DNA of 64,000 nt from Streptomyces roseolus (GTDB taxonomy: Bacteria; Actinomycetota; Actinomycetes; Streptomycetales; Streptomycetaceae): positions 96,502-160,501 of the forward strand of contig NZ_BMTV01000021.1 of the NCBI RefSeq assembly GCF_014649855.1, read 5' to 3'. Within the stretch, counting starts at the first letter, position 1. Every line of letters begins with the position of its first letter. Of the stretch, positions 6,836 to 14,931 are shown in pieces. The position numbers and the translations under genes are program-made. A model generated the notes under the pieces. The model did not search any database and was not told the DNA's origin. It saw nothing but the letters and a program-made list of their open reading frames with translations.

Positions 6836-8575
6836 ATGGAGACCGAGTCGGAGCCTTACGTCCGTCTCTCGACCCTGCGGCAGCTGCATCAGGTCGTGGC
6901 GGACCTGAACACCGCCCGCAGCCTCGCGGACACCCTGCAGACCGTCGCCGACGGCGTCGTCGCCGGCCTCAACTACCAGCTGGCCTGCGTGAACCTGGTC
7001 CGGCCCGACGGCGACCTGGTCGTCGCCGCCTTCGCCGGAGACCCCGCAGCCGAGGCCCTCATCACCGGCCGCGTCGGCTCCCGCGAGTCCTGGGAGCGTC
7101 GGCTCGCCATGGCCGTCCCCTGGGGCGACCTGCGGTTCATACCGCACACCGAGGGCTGGGTCCTCATGGACGACGACGTGCCCCAGTGGCACACCGACGG
7201 CCCCGCGCCCCGCTTCGAGGACGAGTGGCACCCCCACGACCGGCTGTACGCCCCCATGTACGCCCCCGGAGCCCGCTCCGCCCACCCCGGGGAGCCCCGG
7301 GGCACCGGCCGGGAACTGCTCGGCGTCATATCCGTCGACCGGCCGCGCAACGGCCGGCACCCCGGGCCCTGGGGGCAGGAAGCCCTCCAGATGTACGCCT
7401 CCCAGTCCGCCATCGCGATCAGCAACGCCCGTCTCCGCTCCAACATGCAGCGCGCCCTCATCCGCCTGGAGCGCGAGCAGCAGGCCCTCCGCGCCAGCGA
7501 GGAGTCCTTCCGGCAGGCCTTCGAGTACGCCCCCTCCGGCATGGCCATCGCCGAGCTCGGCGGCGACCAGCACGGCCGGCTCCTCCGCACCAACGACGCC
7601 CTCTGCCGGCTCCTCGGCCGCCCCGCCTCGGTGATGCGCCGCTACTCCTTCGCCGACCTCGTCCACCCCGAGGACATCGGCACCCTCCTCCGCACCTCCG
7701 CCGAGGGCGGCCGCGCCGAACTGCGGCTCGGCCGGCGCGACGGCACCTACGTGTGGGTCTCGCTGCGGAACTCGGTGGTCGCCGACACCGCCGACGGGCC
7801 CCGCTTCCTCCTCACCCACGTCGAGGACATCGAGGAGCGCAAGCGGCACGAGCTCCAGCTCGCCCACCGGGCCTCCCACGACGCCCTCACCGGCCTGCCC
7901 AACAGCGCCGAGCTGCGCTCCCGGCTCTCCGCCCGGCTCTGCGAACGCCCCGCGCACGCCGGCGCCTACCAGGGCCCCGGCCCCGACCCGCTGCCCGCCG
8001 CGTACGGGGGCGGCGGCCACGAGGCGTACGAGGGCGGGTACGAAGGGGGCCACGACGGCGGGTACGAGTACGGCCACGAGCACGAGCACGGCTTCGGTTT
8101 CGAACCGGCCGGCGGCGGGGCGTACGACCACCACGTGCACACGGTCGCGCCGACCGGCGGCGACGTCGACGACGGCACCAAGGGGCTCGCCGTCCTCTTC
8201 TGCGACCTCGACGGCTTCAAGTCGATCAACGACCGCTTCGGGCACCACACCGGCGACGCCGTCCTCATCGAGGTGGCCCGCCGGCTCACCACCGGCGTCA
8301 GGGACGGTGACACGGTCGCCCGTCTGGGCGGTGACGAGTTCGTCGTCCTCGCCGACGGCCTGGGCGCCGCCGACGCCGCCGACCTCGCCGTCCGGCTGCG
8401 GAACGCGATCATCCCGCCCATCCGGGTGGACGGCCGGGCGGTGCGGGTCGGGGCCAGTTTCGGCATCGGCTGGGCCGAATGCGGGATGACCGTCGAAGAG
8501 GTCCTGAACTCCGCCGACCAGCGGATGTACGTGGAGAAACGGTCCCGTGCCAAGGTGCAGCGGCGGGCCGGTTGA
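6836..8575 (+). CDS. cdgB: Diguanylate cyclase with GAF, PAS and GGDEF domains
   Basis: The 579-residue protein makes the second messenger c-di-GMP, which controls development through BldD in Streptomyces. A GAF domain covers about residues 20-190, a PAS domain with its PAC tail about 225-345 (EESFRQAFEYAPSGMAIAEL ... LLTHVEDIEERKRHE), and a GGDEF domain begins at HDALTGLPN. The active-site motif GGDEF is intact at 498-502, and an RDGD at 489-492 forms the product-inhibition I-site. A Gly/Tyr/His-rich stretch of about 75 residues interrupts the GGDEF domain between its first helix and the strand LAVLFCDLDGF. The start ATG 6836 has GGAGA 7 nt upstream. Architecture and neighbourhood match S. 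coelicolor CdgB. Confidence 0.9.
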   Translation: METESEPYVRLSTLRQLHQVVADLNTARSLADTLQTVADGVVAGLNYQLACVNLVRPDGDLVVAAFAGDPAAEALITGRVGSRESWERRLAMAVPWGDLRFIPHTEGWVLMDDDVPQWHTDGPAPRFEDEWHPHDRLYAPMYAPGARSAHPGEPRGTGRELLGVISVDRPRNGRHPGPWGQEALQMYASQSAIAISNARLRSNMQRALIRLEREQQALRASEESFRQAFEYAPSGMAIAELGGDQHGRLLRTNDALCRLLGRPASVMRRYSFADLVHPEDIGTLLRTSAEGGRAELRLGRRDGTYVWVSLRNSVVADTADGPRFLLTHVEDIEERKRHELQLAHRASHDALTGLPNSAELRSRLSARLCERPAHAGAYQGPGPDPLPAAYGGGGHEAYEGGYEGGHDGGYEYGHEHEHGFGFEPAGGGAYDHHVHTVAPTGGDVDDGTKGLAVLFCDLDGFKSINDRFGHHTGDAVLIEVARRLTTGVRDGDTVARLGGDEFVVLADGLGAADAADLAVRLRNAIIPPIRVDGRAVRVGASFGIGWAECGMTVEEVLNSADQRMYVEKRSRAKVQRRAG

Positions 8576-8601
8576 TCGCTTCCCGCGTGATGGCCGTCTG
8601 A

Positions 8602-8679
8602 AGTCCTTTCGTCGGCACCCCACCTTCGGGTGGAGGAAGGGAACGAAGGCCCTGCGGAGCGGGGTTTCGCCGTAGGACT
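8602..8679. repeat. Left-end imperfect palindrome of the TnpB element
   Basis: AGTCCT at 8602-8607 is matched by AGGACT at 8674-8679. Inside these, CCTTTCGT pairs imperfectly with ACGAAGG, and a tight hairpin CCACC-TTCG-GGTGG lies at 8620-8633. IS605-type left ends carry subterminal hairpins of this kind that TnpA recognises. A short transcribed structured RNA cannot be excluded. Confidence 0.5.
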
Positions 8680-8734
8680 GATGGGCCGCGCTCTGATCAG
8701 CGAGTTTGTACCTCACCTGTTGCGACGCTAGTTT

Positions 8735-9934
8735 GTGAGCGTGCCCACGCATGTGAAGCGGGCGTTCAAGTACCGCTTCTATCCCACGGACGAGCAGGCA
8801 GCCGAGCTGTCGCGCACGTTCGGCTGCGTCCGCAAGGTCTACAACATGGCGCTCGCCGCCCGTACTGAGGCGTGGGCGCGGCAGGAGCGGGTGAACTACA
8901 ACGCCACGTCGGCGATGCTGACGGCGTGGAAGAAGACCGAGGATCTGGCGTTCCTCAATGAGGTGTCGTCGGTTCCGCTCCAGCAGTGCCTTCGGCACCT
9001 GCAGGCGGCGTTCACAAATTTCTTCGGCAAGCGGGCCAGGTACCCGCGCTTCAAGTCGAAGAAGAAGTCGAGGAGGTCTGCCGAGTACACCACCAGCGGG
9101 TTTCGCTTCCGTGATGGGAAGCTGACGTTGGCCAAGATGGCGGTACCGCTGGACATCGTGTGGTCCCGGCCCCTGCCCGAGGGGGTGAAACCTTCGACGG
9201 TGACCGTGTCTCAGGACGCGGCCGGGCGTTGGTACGTCTCCATGCTGTGCGAGGACCCTGCCGTCACGCCGCTCCCCGTGACGGATACCGCCGTGGGCGT
9301 GGATGTCGGCCTGGATCATCTGCTGACCCTCTCGACCGGGGAGAAGATCGCCAACCCCCGGCACGAGCGCCGTGACCGCGCCCGCCTCGCCCTGGCCCAG
9401 CGCCGCCTGGCGAAGAAGACCAAGGGGTCGGCGAACCGGGCCAAGGCCCGGCGTAAGGTTGCCAAGATCCACGCCCGGATCGCCGACCGCCGCCGTGACG
9501 GCCTGCACAAGCTGACCACTCGACTCGTTCGTGAGAACCAAACGATCGTGATCGAGGACCTGACCGTACGCAACATGGTCAAGAACCGGAGTCTGGCCCG
9601 CGCCATCAGCGATGCCGCGTGGAGCGAGTTCCGGAACCTGCTGGAGTACAAGGCCCAGTGGTACGGGCGGGAAGTGATCGCGGTCGACCGCTTCTTCCCC
9701 TCCTCCAAGCTGTGCTCCACCTGCGGCACCCTCCAGGGGAAGATGCCGCTGCACGTCCGCACCTGGACGTGCGACAGCTGCGGAACGACCCATGACCGGG
9801 ACGGGAACGCCGCGAAGAACCTGCTGGCCGCCGGACGGGCGGTGTCGGCCTGTGGAGCTGGTGTAAGACCTCAACGGAGTTCTCCGGGCGGGCAGTCGGC
9901 GACGAAGCAGGAAGTCTCACGGCGCGAGCCGTGA
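8735..9934 (+). CDS. tnpB: RNA-guided endonuclease TnpB (IS605 OrfB family)
   Basis: The 399-residue protein has the TnpB layout: an N-terminal wedge beginning KRAFKYRFYPT, then a RuvC-like nuclease split over three motifs, with Asp190 in GVDVGLDHL, Glu274 in VIEDLTVRNM and Asp354/356 in HDRDGNAAKN. A zinc ribbon (C327-x2-C330, C346-x2-C349) sits before the third motif. All catalytic residues are present and length is normal, so it may be active. TnpB proteins are ancestors of Cas12, cut DNA guided by an RNA made from the element's right end, and help retain the element. GTG 8735 is used; GTG 8741 is an alternative. No TnpA lies in the window. Confidence 0.93.
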   Translation: MSVPTHVKRAFKYRFYPTDEQAAELSRTFGCVRKVYNMALAARTEAWARQERVNYNATSAMLTAWKKTEDLAFLNEVSSVPLQQCLRHLQAAFTNFFGKRARYPRFKSKKKSRRSAEYTTSGFRFRDGKLTLAKMAVPLDIVWSRPLPEGVKPSTVTVSQDAAGRWYVSMLCEDPAVTPLPVTDTAVGVDVGLDHLLTLSTGEKIANPRHERRDRARLALAQRRLAKKTKGSANRAKARRKVAKIHARIADRRRDGLHKLTTRLVRENQTIVIEDLTVRNMVKNRSLARAISDAAWSEFRNLLEYKAQWYGREVIAVDRFFPSSKLCSTCGTLQGKMPLHVRTWTCDSCGTTHDRDGNAAKNLLAAGRAVSACGAGVRPQRSSPGGQSATKQEVSRREP

Positions 9935-9966
9935 GAATCCCCTCCCGTCAAGGAGGAGAGCGTCAA
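9830..9966 (+). ncRNA. Predicted omega-RNA scaffold at the 3' end of tnpB
   Basis: In studied IS605 elements the guide RNA overlaps the end of tnpB and the right end, with the guide lying just outside the element. Here the hairpin CTCACGGC-GCGA-GCCGTGAG (9916-9935) and the following CTCC/GGAG stem fit the terminal part of such a scaffold. The 5' boundary is a guess. If correct, the guide would start near 9967, in the leader of the next gene. Confidence 0.4.
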
Positions 9967-10026
9967 TCGTTCGGGGTAGGCTCGCCGGGTCGGCGACGGC
10001 TGGCGAGCATGGAGAGGATGACCCGG

Positions 10027-11010
10027 ATGGCTGCCGGTAACGACGGCGCGAACAAGCCCGAGGACGACGATCCGTTCGGCTACCTGTACGCGGACGGACA
10101 GGCACCGGCCGGCGGCCGTGCCCCACAGGGCGGCGGCTACGGCTACCCGCGCCCCGCGCCCGCGCAGCCGGGTGTGCCCCGTACCTCGTACAACCAGGTC
10201 AGGACGGTCGGCGAGCGCCAGTACGGCCAGCAGCCGGCGCAGCCGTACGTACCGCCGCAGCAGCAGGCACCGTACGGCCAGCAGCACCAGCCGCATCCGC
10301 AGTACGCGGCGCCTGAGACGTACGGCAACGGCCAGCAGCCGCCCCGGCACACCCCACCCCCGCAGCCCCCGCGTGGCGGCGGCCGCGGCCCGAACACCAA
10401 GGGCCTCCTGATCGGCGCGGTGGCGGTCGTCGCGGTCGTCGTCGCGGGCATCACGGCGGCGATCATCGGGAACCAGGGCGACAAGAAGGAGCAGACGGCG
10501 GGCGGCCCCACGACCTCCTCGGCCCCGGTGCCCCCCAGCCAGGACCCCACCACCTCCACGGAGCCCACCGAAGAGCCGACCAAGGCCCCGCTGCCCAAGC
10601 AGGACGCGGCGTCGCTCACGCTCGGCGGCGTCGCCAGCGTCGGCACGGAGATCAAGGGCGCGAAGGGCCCGGGCGGCTCCTATGTGTCGCTCAACGGCGT
10701 CGGCGGCTCCGCGAGCTGGACCGTGGACGTCCCCGAGGCGGGCGACTACACGCTCAAGATCATCTACAGCGTGCCCGGCAAGGACGCGGACGCCATGCTG
10801 ACGGTCAACGGCAACGCACCGTACAAGGTCAACATGAAGAACTACGCGCTCGCCCCGGAGGGCGACTGGGAGAAGGGCTGGACCAACACGTACGGCTACA
10901 CCACCCTCGACAAGGGCAGCAACTCCCTCAAGATCTCCTGCGAGCAGGGCAACGCCTGCGAGGCGATCATCGACCAGGTGTACCTGGTGGAGGGCAAGGT
11001 CGGCAGCTGA
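10027..11010 (+). CDS. Membrane-anchored carbohydrate-binding-module protein
   Basis: A 327-residue protein with three parts: a cytoplasmic region rich in Gln, Pro and Tyr (repeated QQPxQPY-like stretches, residues about 30-115), one transmembrane helix (LLIGAVAVVAVVVAGITAAII) and a Thr/Ser/Pro-rich stalk. The C-terminal domain of about 125 residues resembles a family 6/35 carbohydrate-binding module (GGSASWTVDVPEAGDYTLKIIYSVPGKDADAMLTVNG). It probably holds a sugar-binding domain outside the membrane; the ligand is unknown. ATG 10027 has GGAGAGG 9 nt upstream; ATGs at 10009 and 10018 are alternatives. The TnpB element lies immediately upstream and may have displaced its native promoter. Confidence 0.75.
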   Translation: MAAGNDGANKPEDDDPFGYLYADGQAPAGGRAPQGGGYGYPRPAPAQPGVPRTSYNQVRTVGERQYGQQPAQPYVPPQQQAPYGQQHQPHPQYAAPETYGNGQQPPRHTPPPQPPRGGGRGPNTKGLLIGAVAVVAVVVAGITAAIIGNQGDKKEQTAGGPTTSSAPVPPSQDPTTSTEPTEEPTKAPLPKQDAASLTLGGVASVGTEIKGAKGPGGSYVSLNGVGGSASWTVDVPEAGDYTLKIIYSVPGKDADAMLTVNGNAPYKVNMKNYALAPEGDWEKGWTNTYGYTTLDKGSNSLKISCEQGNACEAIIDQVYLVEGKVGS

Positions 11011-11096
11011 CCGTGTCAGCCGCCGACGTCAGCCCCGTGCGACCCGGCGGCCTTCCGGCGGTAACCCTGGGCCGCGCGAGGGTCGCGTTCGGACGC

Positions 11097-11564
11097 CTAC
11101 CAATCGGTGCAGTGGTTCTTCGTGCTGCCGTCACCGTTGACGCGAGCCACCTGAATCCCGATGTCGAAGAGACCGTTGGTGTGCGAGGCCGTGGTGTGCC
11201 AGGTGCTCGTCGTGCCGTTTCCCTGCGCGTTCGTACGCCACGGCCAGTAGTGAATTCGTCCGAAGGTGTCCTTGGAAACCAGTCGTATCCGGACGCTGAG
11301 CTCGTCGGCAGCGGTGTCGGTCAGAGTGAACTTGACGTTAATCGTTGCGTCGGGCCCGTACCAGTTGGTCGCAGACATGTCGCCGTAGGCACCGGTCGTG
11401 CCGCAGCCCCTGATGGCGGTGAAGCCCGTGGCGGCGTTTGCTGACCCGGTCGTCGAAATGGACAAGGCGAGCGCAGAAACGAGAACGCTGGCAGCAGTGA
11501 TGACTTTCTTCGGTATGTGCGTATCCCTCGTTGAGTGGGGTCGAGTTATCCAACCCTCGCTCAC
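11097..11564 (-). CDS. Small secreted protein of unknown function, lower GC than neighbours
   Basis: I do not recognise this protein. It has a signal peptide (IPKKVITAASVLVSALALSIS, cleavage near GSANA) and a mature part of about 110 residues with two cysteines, one near the start (RGCGTTGAYG) and one three residues from the end (KNHCTDW), likely forming one disulfide. Codon use is clearly less GC-biased than in surrounding genes, which suggests recent transfer. The start is uncertain. GTG 11564 gives an unusually long hydrophilic lead, a TTG lies at 11576, and the best-spaced ribosome-binding site (GAGGGA) would fit a start near ATA just before PKKV. The two neighbouring genes differ in direction and are unrelated. 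Confidence 0.65.
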   Translation of the reverse strand: MSEGWITRPHSTRDTHIPKKVITAASVLVSALALSISTTGSANAATGFTAIRGCGTTGAYGDMSATNWYGPDATINVKFTLTDTAADELSVRIRLVSKDTFGRIHYWPWRTNAQGNGTTSTWHTTASHTNGLFDIGIQVARVNGDGSTKNHCTDW

Positions 11565-11650
11565 GTAATCGAACAAGCGCCAAATGGAGGGTGACAGTTA
11601 GTCAGGTATGGGTCGCGAAGCGCCATTTTCTGGCGTGAAAGAATAGATTC

Positions 11651-12577
11651 TCACGCCGCCGAAGGGGACGTGACGCGGATCCTCGGGAGCAGGTCGGCGT
11701 AGACCGTCGGGTCGTACTCGCCGGCCACCGGCGCGGCGACCGTGGCCGCCGAGAGGGCGGCCGCCCGGGCCAGGCGGTCCGGCCAGGGGACGCCGGCGAC
11801 CAGGCCGGCGAGGAGGGCGGCGACCGCCGAGTCGCCGGCACCCGTCGGGTTGCCGTGGACCGGGGCCGGGGGCGTCGCCCGCCAGAGGCCGTCCGGGGTG
11901 GCGGCCAGGAGGCCGTCGGGGCCGAGCGAGCCGACGACGGCGTGGGCGCCCCTGCGGCGGGCGTCCTGGGTGGCGCGGCGCGGGTCGCGGGAGCCGGTGA
12001 GGCCGGCGAGCTCGTCGGCGTTGGGCTTCACCAGGTCGGGGCGGGCGGCGATGCCGCGGCGGAGCGGTTCGCCGCCGGTGTCGAGGAGGACCGGGACGCC
12101 GGCCGCGCGGGCCGTCCGGATCAGCTCGGCGTAGGCGCCGACGTGGACGCCGGGCGGGAGGCTGCCGCAGAGGGCGACGGCCGCCGCGCCGGGCAGCAGC
12201 TCCGCGTACCGGGCGCGGAAGGCGGTCCACTCCTCGGCGGTGACGGCGGCGCCGGCCTCGTTGAACTGGGTGGTGTCGCCGGCCGAGGCGTCGACGACCG
12301 CGAGGGTGCGGCGGGTCGTCGCCCCGACCGTCACCAGGGCGTCGGTGAGGCGCGGGACGGGCGCGAGGAGCGCGCGGAGGCGGTCCCCGGTGGGGCCGCC
12401 GGCGAAGCCGGTGACGACCGTGTCGTGGCCGAGCGCGGCCAGCACCCGGGCCACGTTGACGCCCTTGCCGCCGGGCCGCTCGGCGTGGTCGGCGACCCGG
12501 TGGCTGGTGTGCGGGACGAGGGCGGGGACGCGGTAGGTGACGTCCAGCGCCGTGTTGAGGGTGACCGTGAGGATCAC
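11651..12577 (-). CDS. PfkB-family sugar kinase (1-phosphofructokinase type)
   Basis: The 308-residue kinase carries both ribokinase-superfamily signatures, GGKGVNVARVLAALG near residue 36 and the catalytic NPTGAGDSAVAALLAG near residue 245, where the Asp acts as base. The opening ILTVTLNTALDVTYRV is typical of the 1-phosphofructokinase/tagatose-6-phosphate kinase branch. It follows nagK-nagA on the same strand after a 173-bp gap, so a role in hexosamine or sugar-phosphate metabolism is plausible. The usual fru operon partners (regulator and PTS fructose permease) are absent, so it is probably not the main FruK. Start GTG 12577, preceded by a GGTGGACAG stretch. Confidence 0.82.
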   Translation of the reverse strand: MILTVTLNTALDVTYRVPALVPHTSHRVADHAERPGGKGVNVARVLAALGHDTVVTGFAGGPTGDRLRALLAPVPRLTDALVTVGATTRRTLAVVDASAGDTTQFNEAGAAVTAEEWTAFRARYAELLPGAAAVALCGSLPPGVHVGAYAELIRTARAAGVPVLLDTGGEPLRRGIAARPDLVKPNADELAGLTGSRDPRRATQDARRRGAHAVVGSLGPDGLLAATPDGLWRATPPAPVHGNPTGAGDSAVAALLAGLVAGVPWPDRLARAAALSAATVAAPVAGEYDPTVYADLLPRIRVTSPSAA

Positions 12578-12631
12578 CTGTCCACCCCCCGTACTTCCGG
12601 TAAGACCTGCGGAGACAGCCGCGATCATGCC

Positions 12632-12679
12632 AAAGGGACGGCGATCGGCCCAGTCCCTGGGCCGGTTACCGTCCCCTTT
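12632..12679 (-). terminator. Long hairpin between nagA and the PfkB gene
   Basis: AAAGGGACGG pairs with CCGTCCCCTTT (one bulge), enclosing a second stem CGGCCCA/TGGGCCG. It lies 72 nt past the nagA stop and about 55 nt before the kinase start, so it may end nagKA transcripts or act in the kinase leader. Confidence 0.5.
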
Positions 12680-12687
12680 CGGCCTGA

Positions 12688-12763
12688 TCAGGCGGTCTGC
12701 CGGGCGGTGGAGGGCGGTGTGCCGGACGGTGTCGGCGGTGGAGGGCGGTGTCAGGCGGTCTGC
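12688..12763. repeat. Partial tandem duplication of the nagA 3' end
   Basis: TCAGGCGGTCTGC, which holds the nagA stop codon and last codons at 12751-12763, is repeated exactly at 12688-12700 with a 63-bp period. A GGCGGTGGAGGGCGGTGT block is also repeated between the copies. Confidence 0.7.
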
Positions 12764-13929
12764 GGCACCCGGGTGGGGACGCCCTGGGGGGCGACGATCC
12801 ACTCGCCCCTGCGCATGACGCCCTTCACGTCGAACGCCGCGTCGAGGACGACCATGTCCGCGTCCTTGCCGGGCTCCAGGGAGCCGACCCGGTCGTAGAC
12901 GCCGAGCAGCCGGGCCGGGTTGGCGGAGATGGCCTGGACGACGGACTCGACGGGGAGCCGGTCGACGGTGGCGGCGCGCTTGAAGGCGCGGTCCAGGGTG
13001 AGGGTGGAGCCGGCGATCGAGCCGCCCTCGACGAGGCGGGCCACGCTGTCCTTCACCTCGACCTCCAGCGGGCCGAGCATGTAGCGGCCGTCGCCGAAGC
13101 CCGCCGCGTCCATGGCGTCGGTGATGAGGGCGACGCGTTCGGGGCCCGCGTGGTGGAAGGCGAGCTCCAGGGCGGCCGGGTGGAGGTGGGTGCCGTCGTT
13201 GATGAGTTCGACGGTGATCCGCTCGTCCTCCAGGAGGGCCGCGATCGGGCCGGGCGCGCGGTGGCCGAGGCCGGGCATCGCGTTGTACAGGTGGGTGGCG
13301 ACGGTGGCGCCGGCGTCGATGGCCTGGACGGTCTGCTCGTAGCTGGCGTCGGTGTGGCCGATGGCCGCGATGACGCCGTGCTCGGCGAGGAGGCGTACGG
13401 AGTCGAGGCCGCCGGGCAGCTCGGTGGCGAGGGTGACCATCTTGGCCTGGCCGCGGGCGGCGTCGATCAGCTTGAGGACCTCGGCCGGGTGCGGGTCGCG
13501 CAGCAGGGTCTCGTCGTGGGCGCCCTTGCGGCAGGGGGAGATGAACGGGCCCTCGAAGTGGAGGCCGGCGATCTCGCCCTGCTCGGCCAGTTCGGAGAGC
13601 AGTCCGGCCCGGGCGGTGAGGAAGTCCATGTCGCCGGTGACGAAGGAGGCGACGACGGTGGTGGTGCCGTGCAGCCGGTGGGTGTGGACGCCCTTGAGGA
13701 CCTCGTCGACGGTGCCGGACGTGAAGGAGGCGCCGCCGCCGCCGTGGTTGTGCATGTCGACGAAGCCGGGCACCAGCCAGTGGCCGCTGAGGTCGAGGAC
13801 CTCGGCGTCCTCGGGCGCCGCGCCCGCGATGCGGCCGCCGTCGACGATCACGCGCCCGTTCTCGACGATCCCGGTGGGCAGCACGACGCGTGCGCCGGCG
13901 AGAACCTTGTGATCGGACTGATCGGACAT
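12751..13929 (-). CDS. nagA: N-acetylglucosamine-6-phosphate deacetylase
   Basis: The 392-residue amidohydrolase converts GlcNAc-6-phosphate to glucosamine-6-phosphate and acetate in the cytoplasm, the first intracellular step of GlcNAc use. Visible are the metal site DMHNHGGGG, the Glu ligand in LHFEGPF, histidines in AIGHTDAS and ATHLYNAM, and the catalytic Asp in LITDAMDAAGFGDG. Its start codon overlaps the nagK stop by one base (TGATG), so the two form an operon. The DasR box in front of nagK should control both. In Streptomyces GlcN-6-P and GlcNAc-6-P relieve DasR, tying this operon to development and antibiotic control. Confidence 0.95.
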   Translation of the reverse strand: MSDQSDHKVLAGARVVLPTGIVENGRVIVDGGRIAGAAPEDAEVLDLSGHWLVPGFVDMHNHGGGGASFTSGTVDEVLKGVHTHRLHGTTTVVASFVTGDMDFLTARAGLLSELAEQGEIAGLHFEGPFISPCRKGAHDETLLRDPHPAEVLKLIDAARGQAKMVTLATELPGGLDSVRLLAEHGVIAAIGHTDASYEQTVQAIDAGATVATHLYNAMPGLGHRAPGPIAALLEDERITVELINDGTHLHPAALELAFHHAGPERVALITDAMDAAGFGDGRYMLGPLEVEVKDSVARLVEGGSIAGSTLTLDRAFKRAATVDRLPVESVVQAISANPARLLGVYDRVGSLEPGKDADMVVLDAAFDVKGVMRRGEWIVAPQGVPTRVPQTA

Positions 13930-14903
13930 CAGGCGGAAACCTCCGGGTCGGTGGTGCGCGGGTCGGCGAGGTCGGCGGGGCGCCGGTCGGCGAGCAGGTC
14001 CCAGGCGAGGAGCCCCGCGCCCAGGCACCCGGCGGTGTCCCCGAGGGCCGCCGGGACGATGACGGGCAGCTTCTGGAAGGTCACGCGTTCCTCCACGGCG
14101 GCCCGAAGGGGTGTGAACAAGGTTTCCCCGGCCTCGGCGAGACCGCCACCGATGATGAGCGTGCGGGGGTCCAGCAGGGTGAGGGCGGTGACCAGTCCGT
14201 CGGCCAGGGCGTCGACCGCCTCCTGCCAGACGCGTACGGCCACGGGGTCGCCGGACTCGACCGCCTTGGCGCAGTCGGCGGCGTCCGCCCCCGGGTCGCC
14301 GGAGGCCGCGGCCCAGGCGAGGGAGACGGCGGAGGCGGAGGCGTACCGCTCCAGGCAGCCGCGCTGGCCGCAGCCGCAGTCGGTCCCGCCGGGGCGGACG
14401 ACGATGTGGCCGATCTCGCCGGCGTAGCCGTGGGCGCCGGCCTCGATGCGGTCGCCGATGCCGATGGCGCCGGCGATGCCGGTGCCGAGGGGCACGAAGA
14501 GGAAGCGGTCGGCGCCGTGGCCCGCGCCGATGCGGCCCTCGGCGAGGCCGCCGGTGCGCACGTCGTGGCCGAGGGCGACGGGGAGGCCGCCGAGGCGTTC
14601 GCTGAGGAGGTCGCGGAGGGGGACGTCGCGCCAGCCGAGGTTGGCGGCGTAGACGGCGATGCCGCGGTCGGCGTCGACGATGCCGGGGACGGCGACTCCG
14701 GCGGCCGCGGCGGGCTCCCCGTACCGCTCCTCGCCGAGGGCGCGGAGGTCCTCGGCGAAGGCGAGGATCGTCTCGACGACGGCTTCCGCGCCGCGGTCGC
14801 GCCCGGTGGCGCGGCGGGCCTCGTGGAGCAGGGTGCCGTCCGCCCCGACGAGGGCGGCCTTCATGCCGGTGCCGCCCACATCGAGGGCGATGACGTGTCT
14901 CAC
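13929..14903 (-). CDS. nagK: ROK-family N-acetylglucosamine kinase
   Basis: The 324-residue ROK sugar kinase opens with the ATP-binding motif ALDVGGTGMKAALV. It carries the second phosphate motif (PLGTGIAGAIGIG), EIGHIVV, and the ROK zinc cluster CGCGQRGCLERYAS. It lacks the N-terminal winged helix of ROK repressors, so it is a kinase. The operon with nagA supports GlcNAc as substrate, feeding salvaged or chitin-derived sugar into the NagA step. Start GTG 14903 has no ribosome-binding site of note. The DasR box lies 29-44 bp upstream of it. Confidence 0.9.
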   Translation of the reverse strand: MRHVIALDVGGTGMKAALVGADGTLLHEARRATGRDRGAEAVVETILAFAEDLRALGEERYGEPAAAAGVAVPGIVDADRGIAVYAANLGWRDVPLRDLLSERLGGLPVALGHDVRTGGLAEGRIGAGHGADRFLFVPLGTGIAGAIGIGDRIEAGAHGYAGEIGHIVVRPGGTDCGCGQRGCLERYASASAVSLAWAAASGDPGADAADCAKAVESGDPVAVRVWQEAVDALADGLVTALTLLDPRTLIIGGGLAEAGETLFTPLRAAVEERVTFQKLPVIVPAALGDTAGCLGAGLLAWDLLADRRPADLADPRTTDPEVSA

Positions 14904-14931
14904 GGGGGACAGTCTCGCGCGAGACCGCCCT

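Larger units (their letters stand above)
8577..9966 (+). mobile_element. IS200/IS605-type element with TnpB only
   Basis: The element holds a full-length TnpB gene flanked by structured ends and has no Y1 transposase (TnpA). On the left, TTGAT at 8572-8576 overlaps the cdgB stop codon and matches a known IS605-type target motif, so the left boundary is proposed just after it. On the right, a perfect 8-bp hairpin overlaps the tnpB stop codon, followed by a second stem (CTCC CGTCAA GGAG) and an end near GTCAA at 9966. Both boundaries are inferred from family layout. Lacking TnpA, the copy could move only with help from another element. Confidence 0.7.

Noticed and set aside
8735..9934. TnpB as a Cas12-type CRISPR nuclease
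   Set aside because: At 399 residues, with IS605-type ends and no repeats or adaptation genes, it is a transposon nuclease.
11651..12577. PfkB kinase as FruK of a fructose operon
   Set aside because: No fructose PTS permease or DeoR regulator is nearby; it sits with nagKA instead.
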